From Gemmatimonadota bacterium (GTDB lineage: Bacteria; Gemmatimonadota; Gemmatimonadetes; Gemmatimonadales; GWC2-71-9), in contig QHVB01000024.1 in assembly GCA_003222195.1 (NCBI GenBank), forward strand, positions 1 to 64,000: a stretch of 64,000 nt of DNA. The letters are read 5' to 3'. The notes under the pieces were generated by a model. The model worked only from the letters and a program-made list of their open reading frames with translations, had not been told where the DNA came from and searched no databases. Of this stretch, positions 13,728-21,128 are shown piece by piece (positions within the stretch are counted from its first letter, which is position 1; each line of letters opens with the position of its first letter). The translations under genes were made by a program, and so were the position numbers.

Positions 13728-15731
13728 TTAAGGAATCGGTACAGCCGCCTCCCGCCACGGCAGCACGCCCAGCGATCGATAAATCGCCGCCGGATCGTAG
13801 ATCACGCCGTCCTTCATCACGAGATCCGTGTGCCGGATGTTGGCGATATCGGCGACAGGGTCGCCGTCCACCAGGACCAGATCGGCGAGGTATCCCGGAC
13901 GGATAGCACCTAACCGATCGGTGCGCTTCATGACGGTCGCACCGCCCCAGGTCGCGATCTGCAGCACTCGGGCGTTGGGAATGCCGGCCTGGCTATAGAG
14001 CTCGAGCTCGCGGTGCAAGCTAAACCCGGCCAGCGCGTCCGTCCCGGCCACGATCGGGATGCCGAAGTCGTATAGCTTCCTCACAAATGCGAGCATCTTG
14101 GCGTATGCCGCGCGATAGCGCGTCCGCTCGGAGTCGCTCTGCGCGAGGCCGCCCAGGAGGAATCCGCGCCGCACTTGCGCCGGCATGCGAGCCTCGATCC
14201 GCTGAGCGCCCGCATCCATGCTGCCCGGCCGGGCCGTGTACATCGCCTCGAATGTCGCAACGGTCGCGTCGATCACGGTCGTGTGGTCTTTGAGGAGCTG
14301 CAGGAATGCGCGCACGCTGTCGGATGCGAGATCCAGATCGGGACCGTACCGGCCGACTGCGATGAACCGCATCGGCGTGCGCGTCTCCAGCGTGTCGCCC
14401 AGGAAATTGAGAAACAGCATGTTCATATGCTGGATCTCGTCGTAGCCTTCGCGCACCGCGCGCGCCGCCGTCATGTGCACGGGGATGTGCCCGGACACGC
14501 GCAGGCCGAGCGCGTGCGCGCGCTTCGCGATCACGGGAACCAGCGCCGTATCCATCGAGCTGTAGATCTTGATCTGCTCGTAGCCGAGGGCCTTGTAGCG
14601 GTCGACCCAGGCGAGCGCCGATTCGGGCGTGCTCACGAGCACCTTGGTGGGTCCCTGGTAGGGGCCCGGGCCGTCCATGAAACCCGCCATCATGACGCGC
14701 GGCCCAATGGTGCTGCCCGAGTCCCACGCCAGGCGCAGCTGCCGCAGCTGGTCGATGTCGTTCGCCATGTCGCGCACGCTGGTCACGCCGGCCGCGATGT
14801 GCAGCCGGCCATCGAGTGGCCCGAGATGCGTGTGCATGTCCCACAGCCCCGGCAAGAGCGTCTTGCCGCGCGCGTCGATGATCCGCGCCCCCGTGGGGGC
14901 ACGTGCCGCGCTATCCGGAGCAACCGACTCGATCCGATTGCCGCGCACCACCACCGTTTCATCGCGCAGGAGACGTGCGTTCGGGGCATCGAAGACACTC
15001 GCGTGCCGGAAGACGACCGCGCCGCCGGGATGTTCGCCGATCACGCGCGCCAGCGCGGCGTCGCGTTGCTTCTCCATCGAGTCTTGCACGGCAGCGAGCT
15101 CGTCGCCGATGGATTCCCACCCCTCCCGGATTACGCGGTACCACGCTCCTCCCACGAAGGCGAAATAGCGGCCGTCCTCGCCGAGCCAGAAGTCGTAGGG
15201 CGCGAAACCGAGACCTTCGACTTGATAGTGGGTGATGCGGGCAGAGCGCCCGCCCGCGGTCACCGTGCGCTGCTCGAGTTTCTTGACTCGTGCGCGGCCC
15301 TCAGGCAGGAGCGGAATCTCGCCGTTCGCTGCCGTCGCTGCGGCCTGAGCGAGCATGAAGTCCGCGCTGGAGGGCCCGTAGATCGACACATAAAACGCGG
15401 GCGCGACCAGATGCCGGCTGCCTCGCTCGGCGCTCGATGACCACGCCGCGGTATCGCCGCGCAGCGTGAACCGCTCGTCCACCGGCACCTTCAAGTAGTC
15501 GTTGCCGGTGATCGACACCGTCCGCGGCATGCCGTCGGCCGTGAGGGTGAAGCGCGACTCGAGCTTCGGGCCGCGGCCGCGATCGTTGTATTCCTGGAAG
15601 AAGTGGAGCGTGCCATCCGGCTCGCGAATGGCGACCTCCGAGCCGGCGCGGTTGCCACTCAGGATGATGGCGTAGCGGATGGTATCCGCGCGCTGCGAGA
15701 GCAGAACAACGGCCAGCAGCAGCGGGGTCAT
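13728..15731 (-). CDS. secreted amidohydrolase family protein
   Basis: A 667-residue exported enzyme with signal peptide MTPLLLAVVLLSQRA. Residues about 20-250 are a beta-rich domain of unknown role. From about 255 the metal-dependent amidohydrolase domain follows: VVVRGNRIESVAPD, DMHTHLGPLDG (metal-binding HxH), a HIPVHM histidine, and GTDALAGFSLHREL (catalytic Asp) before the C-terminal PGYLADLVLVDGDPVADI. This arrangement matches imidazolonepropionase/prolidase-like amidohydrolases common in Gemmatimonadota. The substrate is not predictable. It converges on the DUF5916 gene. Confidence 0.88.
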   Translation of the reverse strand: MTPLLLAVVLLSQRADTIRYAIILSGNRAGSEVAIREPDGTLHFFQEYNDRGRGPKLESRFTLTADGMPRTVSITGNDYLKVPVDERFTLRGDTAAWSSSAERGSRHLVAPAFYVSIYGPSSADFMLAQAAATAANGEIPLLPEGRARVKKLEQRTVTAGGRSARITHYQVEGLGFAPYDFWLGEDGRYFAFVGGAWYRVIREGWESIGDELAAVQDSMEKQRDAALARVIGEHPGGAVVFRHASVFDAPNARLLRDETVVVRGNRIESVAPDSAARAPTGARIIDARGKTLLPGLWDMHTHLGPLDGRLHIAAGVTSVRDMANDIDQLRQLRLAWDSGSTIGPRVMMAGFMDGPGPYQGPTKVLVSTPESALAWVDRYKALGYEQIKIYSSMDTALVPVIAKRAHALGLRVSGHIPVHMTAARAVREGYDEIQHMNMLFLNFLGDTLETRTPMRFIAVGRYGPDLDLASDSVRAFLQLLKDHTTVIDATVATFEAMYTARPGSMDAGAQRIEARMPAQVRRGFLLGGLAQSDSERTRYRAAYAKMLAFVRKLYDFGIPIVAGTDALAGFSLHRELELYSQAGIPNARVLQIATWGGATVMKRTDRLGAIRPGYLADLVLVDGDPVADIANIRHTDLVMKDGVIYDPAAIYRSLGVLPWREAAVPIP

Positions 15732-15886
15732 GATGACTTTACGATACGGCTGGGCCCGCTAACGCGATAGGACGTTGCATTCCTCTTAAGCGACAGCGAG
15801 CCTGTCATCCCTGCTTTTCGTGATCCATGGACACTGCCGCCACCGTGGATCATGTTTGCCGTCACACTTCTTCTCAGGAGCACACC

Positions 15887-16309
15887 ATGCGCCGTCTCCT
15901 GCTCTCTGGCCTAGTTCTCGCCGCCGCCTCCGCGAGCGCGGCCAGCGCTCAGAACCCTCCCGCCGCACCGGGCGGCGGCATCAAGCGCTCCGACGTCGCG
16001 GGCACCTGGGAGATCAAGACGGACAGCGGGGTCGCTTCCGTGATTCGGGTGTCGCCGAACGGCAAGACGTGGACGCTCGCGTTCGCCGGTCGCAAACCGA
16101 TCGCAGTTCGGGTTCTTGCCAGCGGTGGTGACAGCATTGTCTTCCAAGCGGGTCGATTTCCCAGTGTCCTGAGACCGGGTCAAACGGTGACGAGGGTGCG
16201 CGAAGTAGGGCACTTCAACGGCGACGCGGTGACCGGCACGTACGAGGCTCACTATGCGTCGGGGAGCGTCCTCAAAGGCACATTTTCAGGCTCGCGCAAG
16301 ACTAGGTAA
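15887..16309 (+). CDS. hypothetical secreted protein
   Basis: A 140-residue protein with signal peptide MRRLLLSGLVLAAASASAAS and mature part starting about QNPPAAPGGG. ATG 15887 is chosen over an upstream in-frame start because it follows CAGGAGCACACC and begins a proper signal peptide. The mature region is beta-rich (AGTWEIKTDSGVASVIRVSP; TGTYEAHYASGSVLKGTF), resembling small lipocalin-like or META-like barrels, but no family can be assigned. The cupin gene follows 96 nt downstream on the same strand, with no clear terminator between. Confidence 0.6.
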   Translation: MRRLLLSGLVLAAASASAASAQNPPAAPGGGIKRSDVAGTWEIKTDSGVASVIRVSPNGKTWTLAFAGRKPIAVRVLASGGDSIVFQAGRFPSVLRPGQTVTRVREVGHFNGDAVTGTYEAHYASGSVLKGTFSGSRKTR

Positions 16310-16405
16310 CCCTCGATTGCAACAAAAGGCGCGGCGGGCCGCTTCCGCTCTATTGTCTGGTGTCGTCTACCGTCCAACGCCGATGCGCCAACACAGGAGG
16401 ATGCC

Positions 16406-16885
16406 GTGCGGATTCCATGCGGGGTCGTGTTGTTATCCCTGATGACCGCTGCCGCGGTCGCTCAGCAGGCCGACAAACCCGTGGCTCAAAACCCCACGCC
16501 CAGTCAGTTCCAGAAGAATCCGGCTCTTCCCGACTGCCTCACGCTGGCGGTGCAACGGGGGGACCCGTCGAGCGGACCGTCGATCCTGCTGGTCAAGGGC
16601 ACGAAGGGCTGTAGCGCGCCCTGGCACTTTCATTCGCCCAACGAACAACTGATGATGGTGAGCGGCACGGGCCGGGTGGAAATGAAGGGCGAAGCGGCGC
16701 TGAACCTGCACTCCGGCGGGTTTGCGTACGCGCCCGTCAAACATGTGCACCAGTTCACCTGCGTCGGTGGACCGTGTTCGTTCTTCCTGCATTCGGATGG
16801 ACCGTTCGATATCCATTACGTAGATCAGAACGGCAGCGAGATTCCCGCCGAGCAGGCGCTGCACAAGCAGCGCAAGCCGAGTTAG
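16406..16885 (+). CDS. secreted cupin-domain protein
   Basis: A 159-residue protein starting at GTG 16406 (good AGGAGG five nt upstream) with signal peptide MRIPCGVVLLSLMTAAAVAQ. A single cupin core follows: WHFHSPNEQLMMVSGTGRVE (metal-binding HxH...E pattern) and later YAPVKHVHQFTC. Two cysteine pairs outside the core may form disulfides. Probably a periplasmic sensor or binding protein; enzymatic activity is unknown. Its stop overlaps the convergent transglutaminase gene by 4 nt. Confidence 0.8.
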   Translation: MRIPCGVVLLSLMTAAAVAQQADKPVAQNPTPSQFQKNPALPDCLTLAVQRGDPSSGPSILLVKGTKGCSAPWHFHSPNEQLMMVSGTGRVEMKGEAALNLHSGGFAYAPVKHVHQFTCVGGPCSFFLHSDGPFDIHYVDQNGSEIPAEQALHKQRKPS

Positions 16886-17979
16886 CGAGGCTCCATCTCT
16901 CTGGCGATGATCTCGTACTTGAATGCGTCGGGATCGAGACTGTCGATTCGGCCCTCCGCGGTCTCCGCCTGCGGATACATCAGGAACGGCAGCGGCTCGC
17001 CGCCTGAACCCGGCAGCGCGACGTCGTGCGCGAAGTTGTACGCCATCCAGTTCATCTCCCACGATCCGAACAGCCGCGCGCGCGCCGCGGTGACCATCGC
17101 GTCATCGAGCGGCCGGTTTCCCGGCGGCTCCTCGAGCACCACCTTGCGCACGTCGGCGGGATCGACGGGCACCCAGCCGTCGTCCTGGAGATAGACTTCG
17201 GCGCGGCAATGCTGGGATTTCGTGACATGGTCGGAGGACGCGCCCAGACTTCTGTATCCTAGCGCCGAGGGAGCGACCCGAATGCCGTACACGTCGCGCG
17301 CCGGCAGCCCCGACGCGCGCGCGAGGCCGACGAACAGCGCGTTCAGGTCGGCGCACTTGCCACCCAAGTCGCCGGTCTCGAGCATGTAGCGGATGTCGCC
17401 CAAGCCGCAGCCGCGCGTCGTGGGCTTGCGGAACGTGTGGTCCACGATCCAATCGTAAATCGCGCGCGCTTTGTCGACGTCACTCGTCGCGCCGCGCGTG
17501 ATGTCGTCGGCTTTCTGTTTGACGATGCCAGTGGTAGGCAACAGACGCGTGGGACGTAGGAAGTGCTTCAGGTTGGGGTGTAGGGGCGCAGCATGCTGCG
17601 CCCGTACATCCATCCCACCACGCTGCATCCCCACATCCACGGCGACATTCCGCGTCGCGACCCGGCTCGTCACCGTGACCACCGGCGGCACTCCGGCCGG
17701 AAACTCCGCGACCACGAGTCCGAGCGCGTCGTCCGTGCGCTCCACGAAGCGCGCCTGCCCGCCCGGTGCGTTGAACGTGTTGGCCAACGTCTGCTGGTAG
17801 GGGGTCCGCTGGACGAGCGCGGCCGGCACCCACACGCGCGTCGCACCGACGGGCTTCACGACCTCGACGCGCGTCATCACCTCGAACTGGCGCCAGTCGT
17901 CGGGAAGGGCCACACGCGGGGCGAACATCAGGCTCGCGGATGCTGCCCCCGCCCGCTGCAGAAAGTCGCGTCTATTCAT
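16882..17979 (-). CDS. Tat-exported transglutaminase-like protease-fold protein
   Basis: 365 residues from ATG 17979, chosen because it begins a twin-arginine signal (MNRRDFLQRAGAASAS). The transglutaminase-core triad is visible: Cys in GGKCADLNALFVGLARASG, His in KSQHCRAEVYL and Asp in GWVPVDPADV. An N-terminal immunoglobulin-like region (MTRVEVVKPVGATRVWVP) precedes it. A palindromic repeat (17580-17607) is inserted in frame and encodes MQRGGMDVRAQHAAPLHPN in a region that is otherwise an inter-domain linker. The role may be peptide crosslinking or cleavage in the periplasm. Confidence 0.82.
   Translation of the reverse strand: MNRRDFLQRAGAASASLMFAPRVALPDDWRQFEVMTRVEVVKPVGATRVWVPAALVQRTPYQQTLANTFNAPGGQARFVERTDDALGLVVAEFPAGVPPVVTVTSRVATRNVAVDVGMQRGGMDVRAQHAAPLHPNLKHFLRPTRLLPTTGIVKQKADDITRGATSDVDKARAIYDWIVDHTFRKPTTRGCGLGDIRYMLETGDLGGKCADLNALFVGLARASGLPARDVYGIRVAPSALGYRSLGASSDHVTKSQHCRAEVYLQDDGWVPVDPADVRKVVLEEPPGNRPLDDAMVTAARARLFGSWEMNWMAYNFAHDVALPGSGGEPLPFLMYPQAETAEGRIDSLDPDAFKYEIIAREMEPR
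17580..17607. repeat. palindromic repeat inside the transglutaminase gene
   Basis: A perfect 20-nt palindrome, GGGCGCAGCATGCTGCGCCC (17584-17603), lies within a 28-nt nearly symmetric block flanked by GTAG and GTAC. It sits in frame within the coding sequence. Palindromes of this type are usual as intergenic repeats, so insertion into the gene is likely. Confidence 0.65.
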
Positions 17980-18042
17980 CGTGGAAACGTACGACCAGGG
18001 TCCCGCTAAAGGGAGGCGCACAAAGAACGGAAGCAACGCAAT

Positions 18043-18076
18043 AAGGCGCGGCAGGTGACCATCCCCACCGCGCCTT
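18043..18076 (-). terminator. probable terminator of the TPR-like gene
   Basis: The arms GGCGCGG (18045-18051) and CCGCGCC (18068-18074) form a perfect stem. On the minus strand it is followed by TTATTGCGTTGCTT. It lies 14 nt past the stop of the gene ending at 18090. The stem and adjoining CAGGT match the hairpin at 6291. Confidence 0.5.
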
Positions 18077-18089
18077 GATGCCGACCCCA

Positions 18090-18638
18090 TTACTTGATCG
18101 CGACTTCTCTCAAGGTCTGCAGCCAACCGCTGAGGCGATCGCGGAGCGCGACCGGCATATACCGTGAGCCCAGCAGCCCCTCGAGCCGCGCGACACGGAC
18201 TGCCATCTCGGCCTTCTGGCCCGCCTTGCCGTCTAACCAGGCGGCGTAGTAGAGCGCAAGGGCTTCCACCTCGAGATCACCCACCAGTGCTGCTTCATTC
18301 GCGAGTTGATCCAACGCAAGGGCGCCGCCGACCAAGTTGCCATTGTAGAAGTGTGCGCTCGCCAGCTTCCAACTCGCCCCGCTGGCCAGGTGCCCCTCGC
18401 GGCGAGCAATGTCGGCGGCTCGGGCGTAGTCTCGTGCCGCTGCGTCATAGCGAAGGTGACGGCTCAACTCATCACCGCGGCCGATATACAGCTGCACCTC
18501 GGGACTGAGTTCACCGGCCGACGCCTGAATGCTGGTGAGAACGGCCGGATTGTCCGACTGGGCGCTCGATTGTGTAGCGGAAAGACTCGGTGCGACGAGA
18601 AACGTGGCGACTGCAAGAAGGTACGTAGCCGTCTTCAT
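18090..18638 (-). CDS. secreted TPR-like helical protein
   Basis: A 182-residue protein starting at ATG 18638 behind GGGAGGGTT, with signal peptide MKTATYLLAVATFLVAPSLS. The mature part is helical with TPR-like pairs: LRYDAAARDYARAADIARRE, then AHFYNGNLVGGALALDQLAN and LEVEALALYYAAWLDGKAGQ. An open frame upstream is rejected because it lacks a signal and ribosome site. Probably a periplasmic protein-interaction module with unknown partner. Confidence 0.65.
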   Translation of the reverse strand: MKTATYLLAVATFLVAPSLSATQSSAQSDNPAVLTSIQASAGELSPEVQLYIGRGDELSRHLRYDAAARDYARAADIARREGHLASGASWKLASAHFYNGNLVGGALALDQLANEAALVGDLEVEALALYYAAWLDGKAGQKAEMAVRVARLEGLLGSRYMPVALRDRLSGWLQTLREVAIK

Positions 18639-18862
18639 AACCCTCCCCGGTTGCATGGGTGACGACGGCATTTGGCTTATAGGACGTGCGAAGCCTCCGG
18701 ATGGTTGCTGAGCCAGCGGGAAGCGGACAAAAGCGTGACGGATGAGCACCCCCCACCCCCACGTTTCGCAGTGATACTTTCACCGACCGCGCCTCGCGCG
18801 TCCCGCACCGCCGCCCGCACAGGACTGACCGGTAGGCAGCGAGGCGCGTAGCCTATACGTAA

Positions 18863-20950
18863 ATGATTCCCACTGTGCTTTGGGCCGCGCTCGCCGGGTC
18901 GCTCACCACGCCCGGCGCAGCGCCGCCGGCCCAGGCCACCGACACGATCGATCCGGCGCGCCGGATCATCGCGGCCGCGATCGGGCGCAAACACGAACGC
19001 CGCTCGACTCACCACGATTATCAGTACCGCGCCGACGTCAAGCTCGTCCTCCAAGACCTCGATCAGTCACTCGATTCTGCCGCATCGATCGCCGCGATCA
19101 CCGAGACCCAGAGCGCAGCCTACTGGCAGGCACCCGACCGCTATCAGGAAACGATTCTCGCCCGCCGGCGCATGGGCAGCGTTGGCGCCGGGGGCAACCT
19201 CGTCGCAGTCCGCGAGATCGTGAACTTCAATCGAGAGCGGATCGAGCTGGGACGCTATTCACTCGTCTCACCGCTCGCCGACGACGCGCTCGACTCGTAC
19301 CGCTATCGGATCGTCTACACGTTCTTCCGCGATGATGTGCCGCGACGCACCTACCGGCTCGCCGTCGAGCCCCGCACCAACGCGTCACCACTCTTCGTCG
19401 GGTTCGTCGACATCGTCGACTCCACGTTCGACGTGGCCTCGATCAACGTGGGCGTGAACGACGTGGTGCAATTCCCGTTCATCACGAAGCTCCGCTACCA
19501 AGTGTCGCTGCGGGATCTGGGAAATAACGTCTGGATGCCCGACGACATCCGCTTGACCGGCGACGTCACGCTCAAGCTTCCGGTCGTGCATCTCACCGTA
19601 CCGATTCCGGGCTTCCCGCGGCGCGGCACGTTCGAGCAGGTGGCCGCGTTGACCGACTTCCGCTTTGCCGAAGGTCACCCGCCCAAGGATCTCGGCGAGG
19701 TCCGCGTCACAGTCGACAAGCACGCCGCTCGCATGGACAGCGCTGTCTGGACGGCGCCACTCTCGGCCGCCGAGCGAGCCGCGTGGGCGCGGGAGTACCG
19801 CAGACGCGAGCGGCCATCCGCGGTTGCACACGTGCGCCGCGCCGTTGAGGCCGCCCGGTTCATTCCCACTGGCCCCGAAGTCCACGTCAATCGCGTCGAC
19901 GGCGCGTTCCTCGGCCTGCACCACACGGCGCGACCGCCCGGCGCCATCCTCGAAGCCAAACTCGGTCGCGCCAGCGCGACGGACGAGTTGGAGGGAAGCC
20001 CGCAGTACCGCCTCGGTGGCCAGGTTCGAATCTCGGAACCGCACCAGCTCTGGCTCGGCGGCTCGTACTACGATGAGACCACGACGCGACCCACCATCAC
20101 CGCGCGCATGCCCGGCGACAGGACGCGCGGCGCCGGCGACGATCTGAACGCACTGCTGTTCGGAAGGGACCTCCAGGACTATTATCGGGCGCACGGCTAC
20201 GCCCTTACGGCAAGCGTCAGAGTACTCCCGTTCACTCGGCTGGATCTCCGCTACACCGACGAGGCGGAATCGAGTCTCTCACTCGCCGCGTATCCGCTGT
20301 TCGGCAACCGGCAGTTCGTCCGACCCAACCCGCCGATCGCCGACGGCCCGCTGCGGTCCGTCACTGCGGCCGTGACGTACGACTCCCGGCCCGTGGTCCG
20401 GCGATTCGATGGGGACACCCGGCTTGCCCAACTGACGTCCACACGGATCACGCTGACCAGTGAGCGCGCCGCCGCCGCCCCCGCTTGGGGCCGGTACGCG
20501 GTTCAAATCGAGCGGCGCCAGCCGACGCTGGGCCTGGGACTCACCACGCTCACCCTCGCCGGTGCCACCACCACCGGCGCCGTCCCACCGCAGCGCGAAT
20601 TCGGCGTGAATTTCGGGCTCTTCGGCTGGAGCTTGCAGCGCGGGCACGGTGCACTCAGCGACAGCAATGTGTACGCGACCCGCGTCGCGCTGGTGAAGGT
20701 GCACCACGACTTCGGTCGCCTCTTGTTCGCCAAGAGCGGCATCCCCGGCATCAGGGGACTGCCTCTGACGTTCGCGATTGACGCAGGGAGCTTCTGGACC
20801 CAGCCGATGACCAGCCACTTCTATCGCTTGGGCTTTCAGGTCGGGAATCTGACGCCGTTCCTGAATCCCTTCGACCTCGGTCTCCGGTTCGACTGGCGGT
20901 TCTTCAACTCCGAGCGACGATTCCAGTTTGGGGTCGTGGTCGGGCCCTGA
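18863..20950 (+). CDS. DUF5686-like outer-membrane protein
   Basis: A 695-residue secreted protein (MIPTVLWAALAGSLTTPG signal). The N-terminal third resembles DUF5686 proteins: IIAAAIGRKHERR, YRYRIVYTFFRDDVPRRTYR and FVGFVDIVDSTFDVASINV. The C-terminal part is a predicted beta-barrel with repeated amphipathic strands and a final FQFGVVVGP. Family members in Bacteroidota are surface-assembly-related barrels, but the function is not settled. A copy of the 3'-end repeat element lies 44 nt past the stop. Confidence 0.7.
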   Translation: MIPTVLWAALAGSLTTPGAAPPAQATDTIDPARRIIAAAIGRKHERRSTHHDYQYRADVKLVLQDLDQSLDSAASIAAITETQSAAYWQAPDRYQETILARRRMGSVGAGGNLVAVREIVNFNRERIELGRYSLVSPLADDALDSYRYRIVYTFFRDDVPRRTYRLAVEPRTNASPLFVGFVDIVDSTFDVASINVGVNDVVQFPFITKLRYQVSLRDLGNNVWMPDDIRLTGDVTLKLPVVHLTVPIPGFPRRGTFEQVAALTDFRFAEGHPPKDLGEVRVTVDKHAARMDSAVWTAPLSAAERAAWAREYRRRERPSAVAHVRRAVEAARFIPTGPEVHVNRVDGAFLGLHHTARPPGAILEAKLGRASATDELEGSPQYRLGGQVRISEPHQLWLGGSYYDETTTRPTITARMPGDRTRGAGDDLNALLFGRDLQDYYRAHGYALTASVRVLPFTRLDLRYTDEAESSLSLAAYPLFGNRQFVRPNPPIADGPLRSVTAAVTYDSRPVVRRFDGDTRLAQLTSTRITLTSERAAAAPAWGRYAVQIERRQPTLGLGLTTLTLAGATTTGAVPPQREFGVNFGLFGWSLQRGHGALSDSNVYATRVALVKVHHDFGRLLFAKSGIPGIRGLPLTFAIDAGSFWTQPMTSHFYRLGFQVGNLTPFLNPFDLGLRFDWRFFNSERRFQFGVVVGP

Positions 20951-20993
20951 TTGCTGTCCCCAGGCAGACCCTTCGGCGCCTCGAAAGGAGAGA

Positions 20994-21064
20994 GCCCTTC
21001 AGGGCTCGCGTAGTGGCCGAGCCGGCGCCCTTCGCTGCGCTCAGGGCAGGCTTTCAGCGCACGG
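20994..21064 (+). repeat. 3'-end two-hairpin repeat element, copy 2, interrupted
   Basis: Hairpin 1 GCCCT-TC-AGGGC and the linker TCGCGTAGTGGCCGAGCCG match copy 1. Hairpin 2 (GCGCT-TTC-AGCGC, then ACGG) is split by a 23-nt palindrome at 21028-21050, the inverse of the repeat at 10011. Removing the insert restores the hairpin. No gene is visible in the remaining 20951-21128 gap. Confidence 0.7.
21028..21050 (-). repeat. dispersed 23-nt palindromic repeat, copy 2, nested
   Basis: The reverse complement of the 10011-10033 repeat with one mismatch. It begins CCCTTCGCTGCGC and ends TCAGGGCAGG, and is embedded in the second hairpin of the 20994 element. Confidence 0.65.
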
Positions 21065-21128
21065 ATTACCCGACCAAGAAACGGGTGTTAAAATGCCTGG
21101 GCCTGGCAAGACTCACCGGCCGAGCGTG

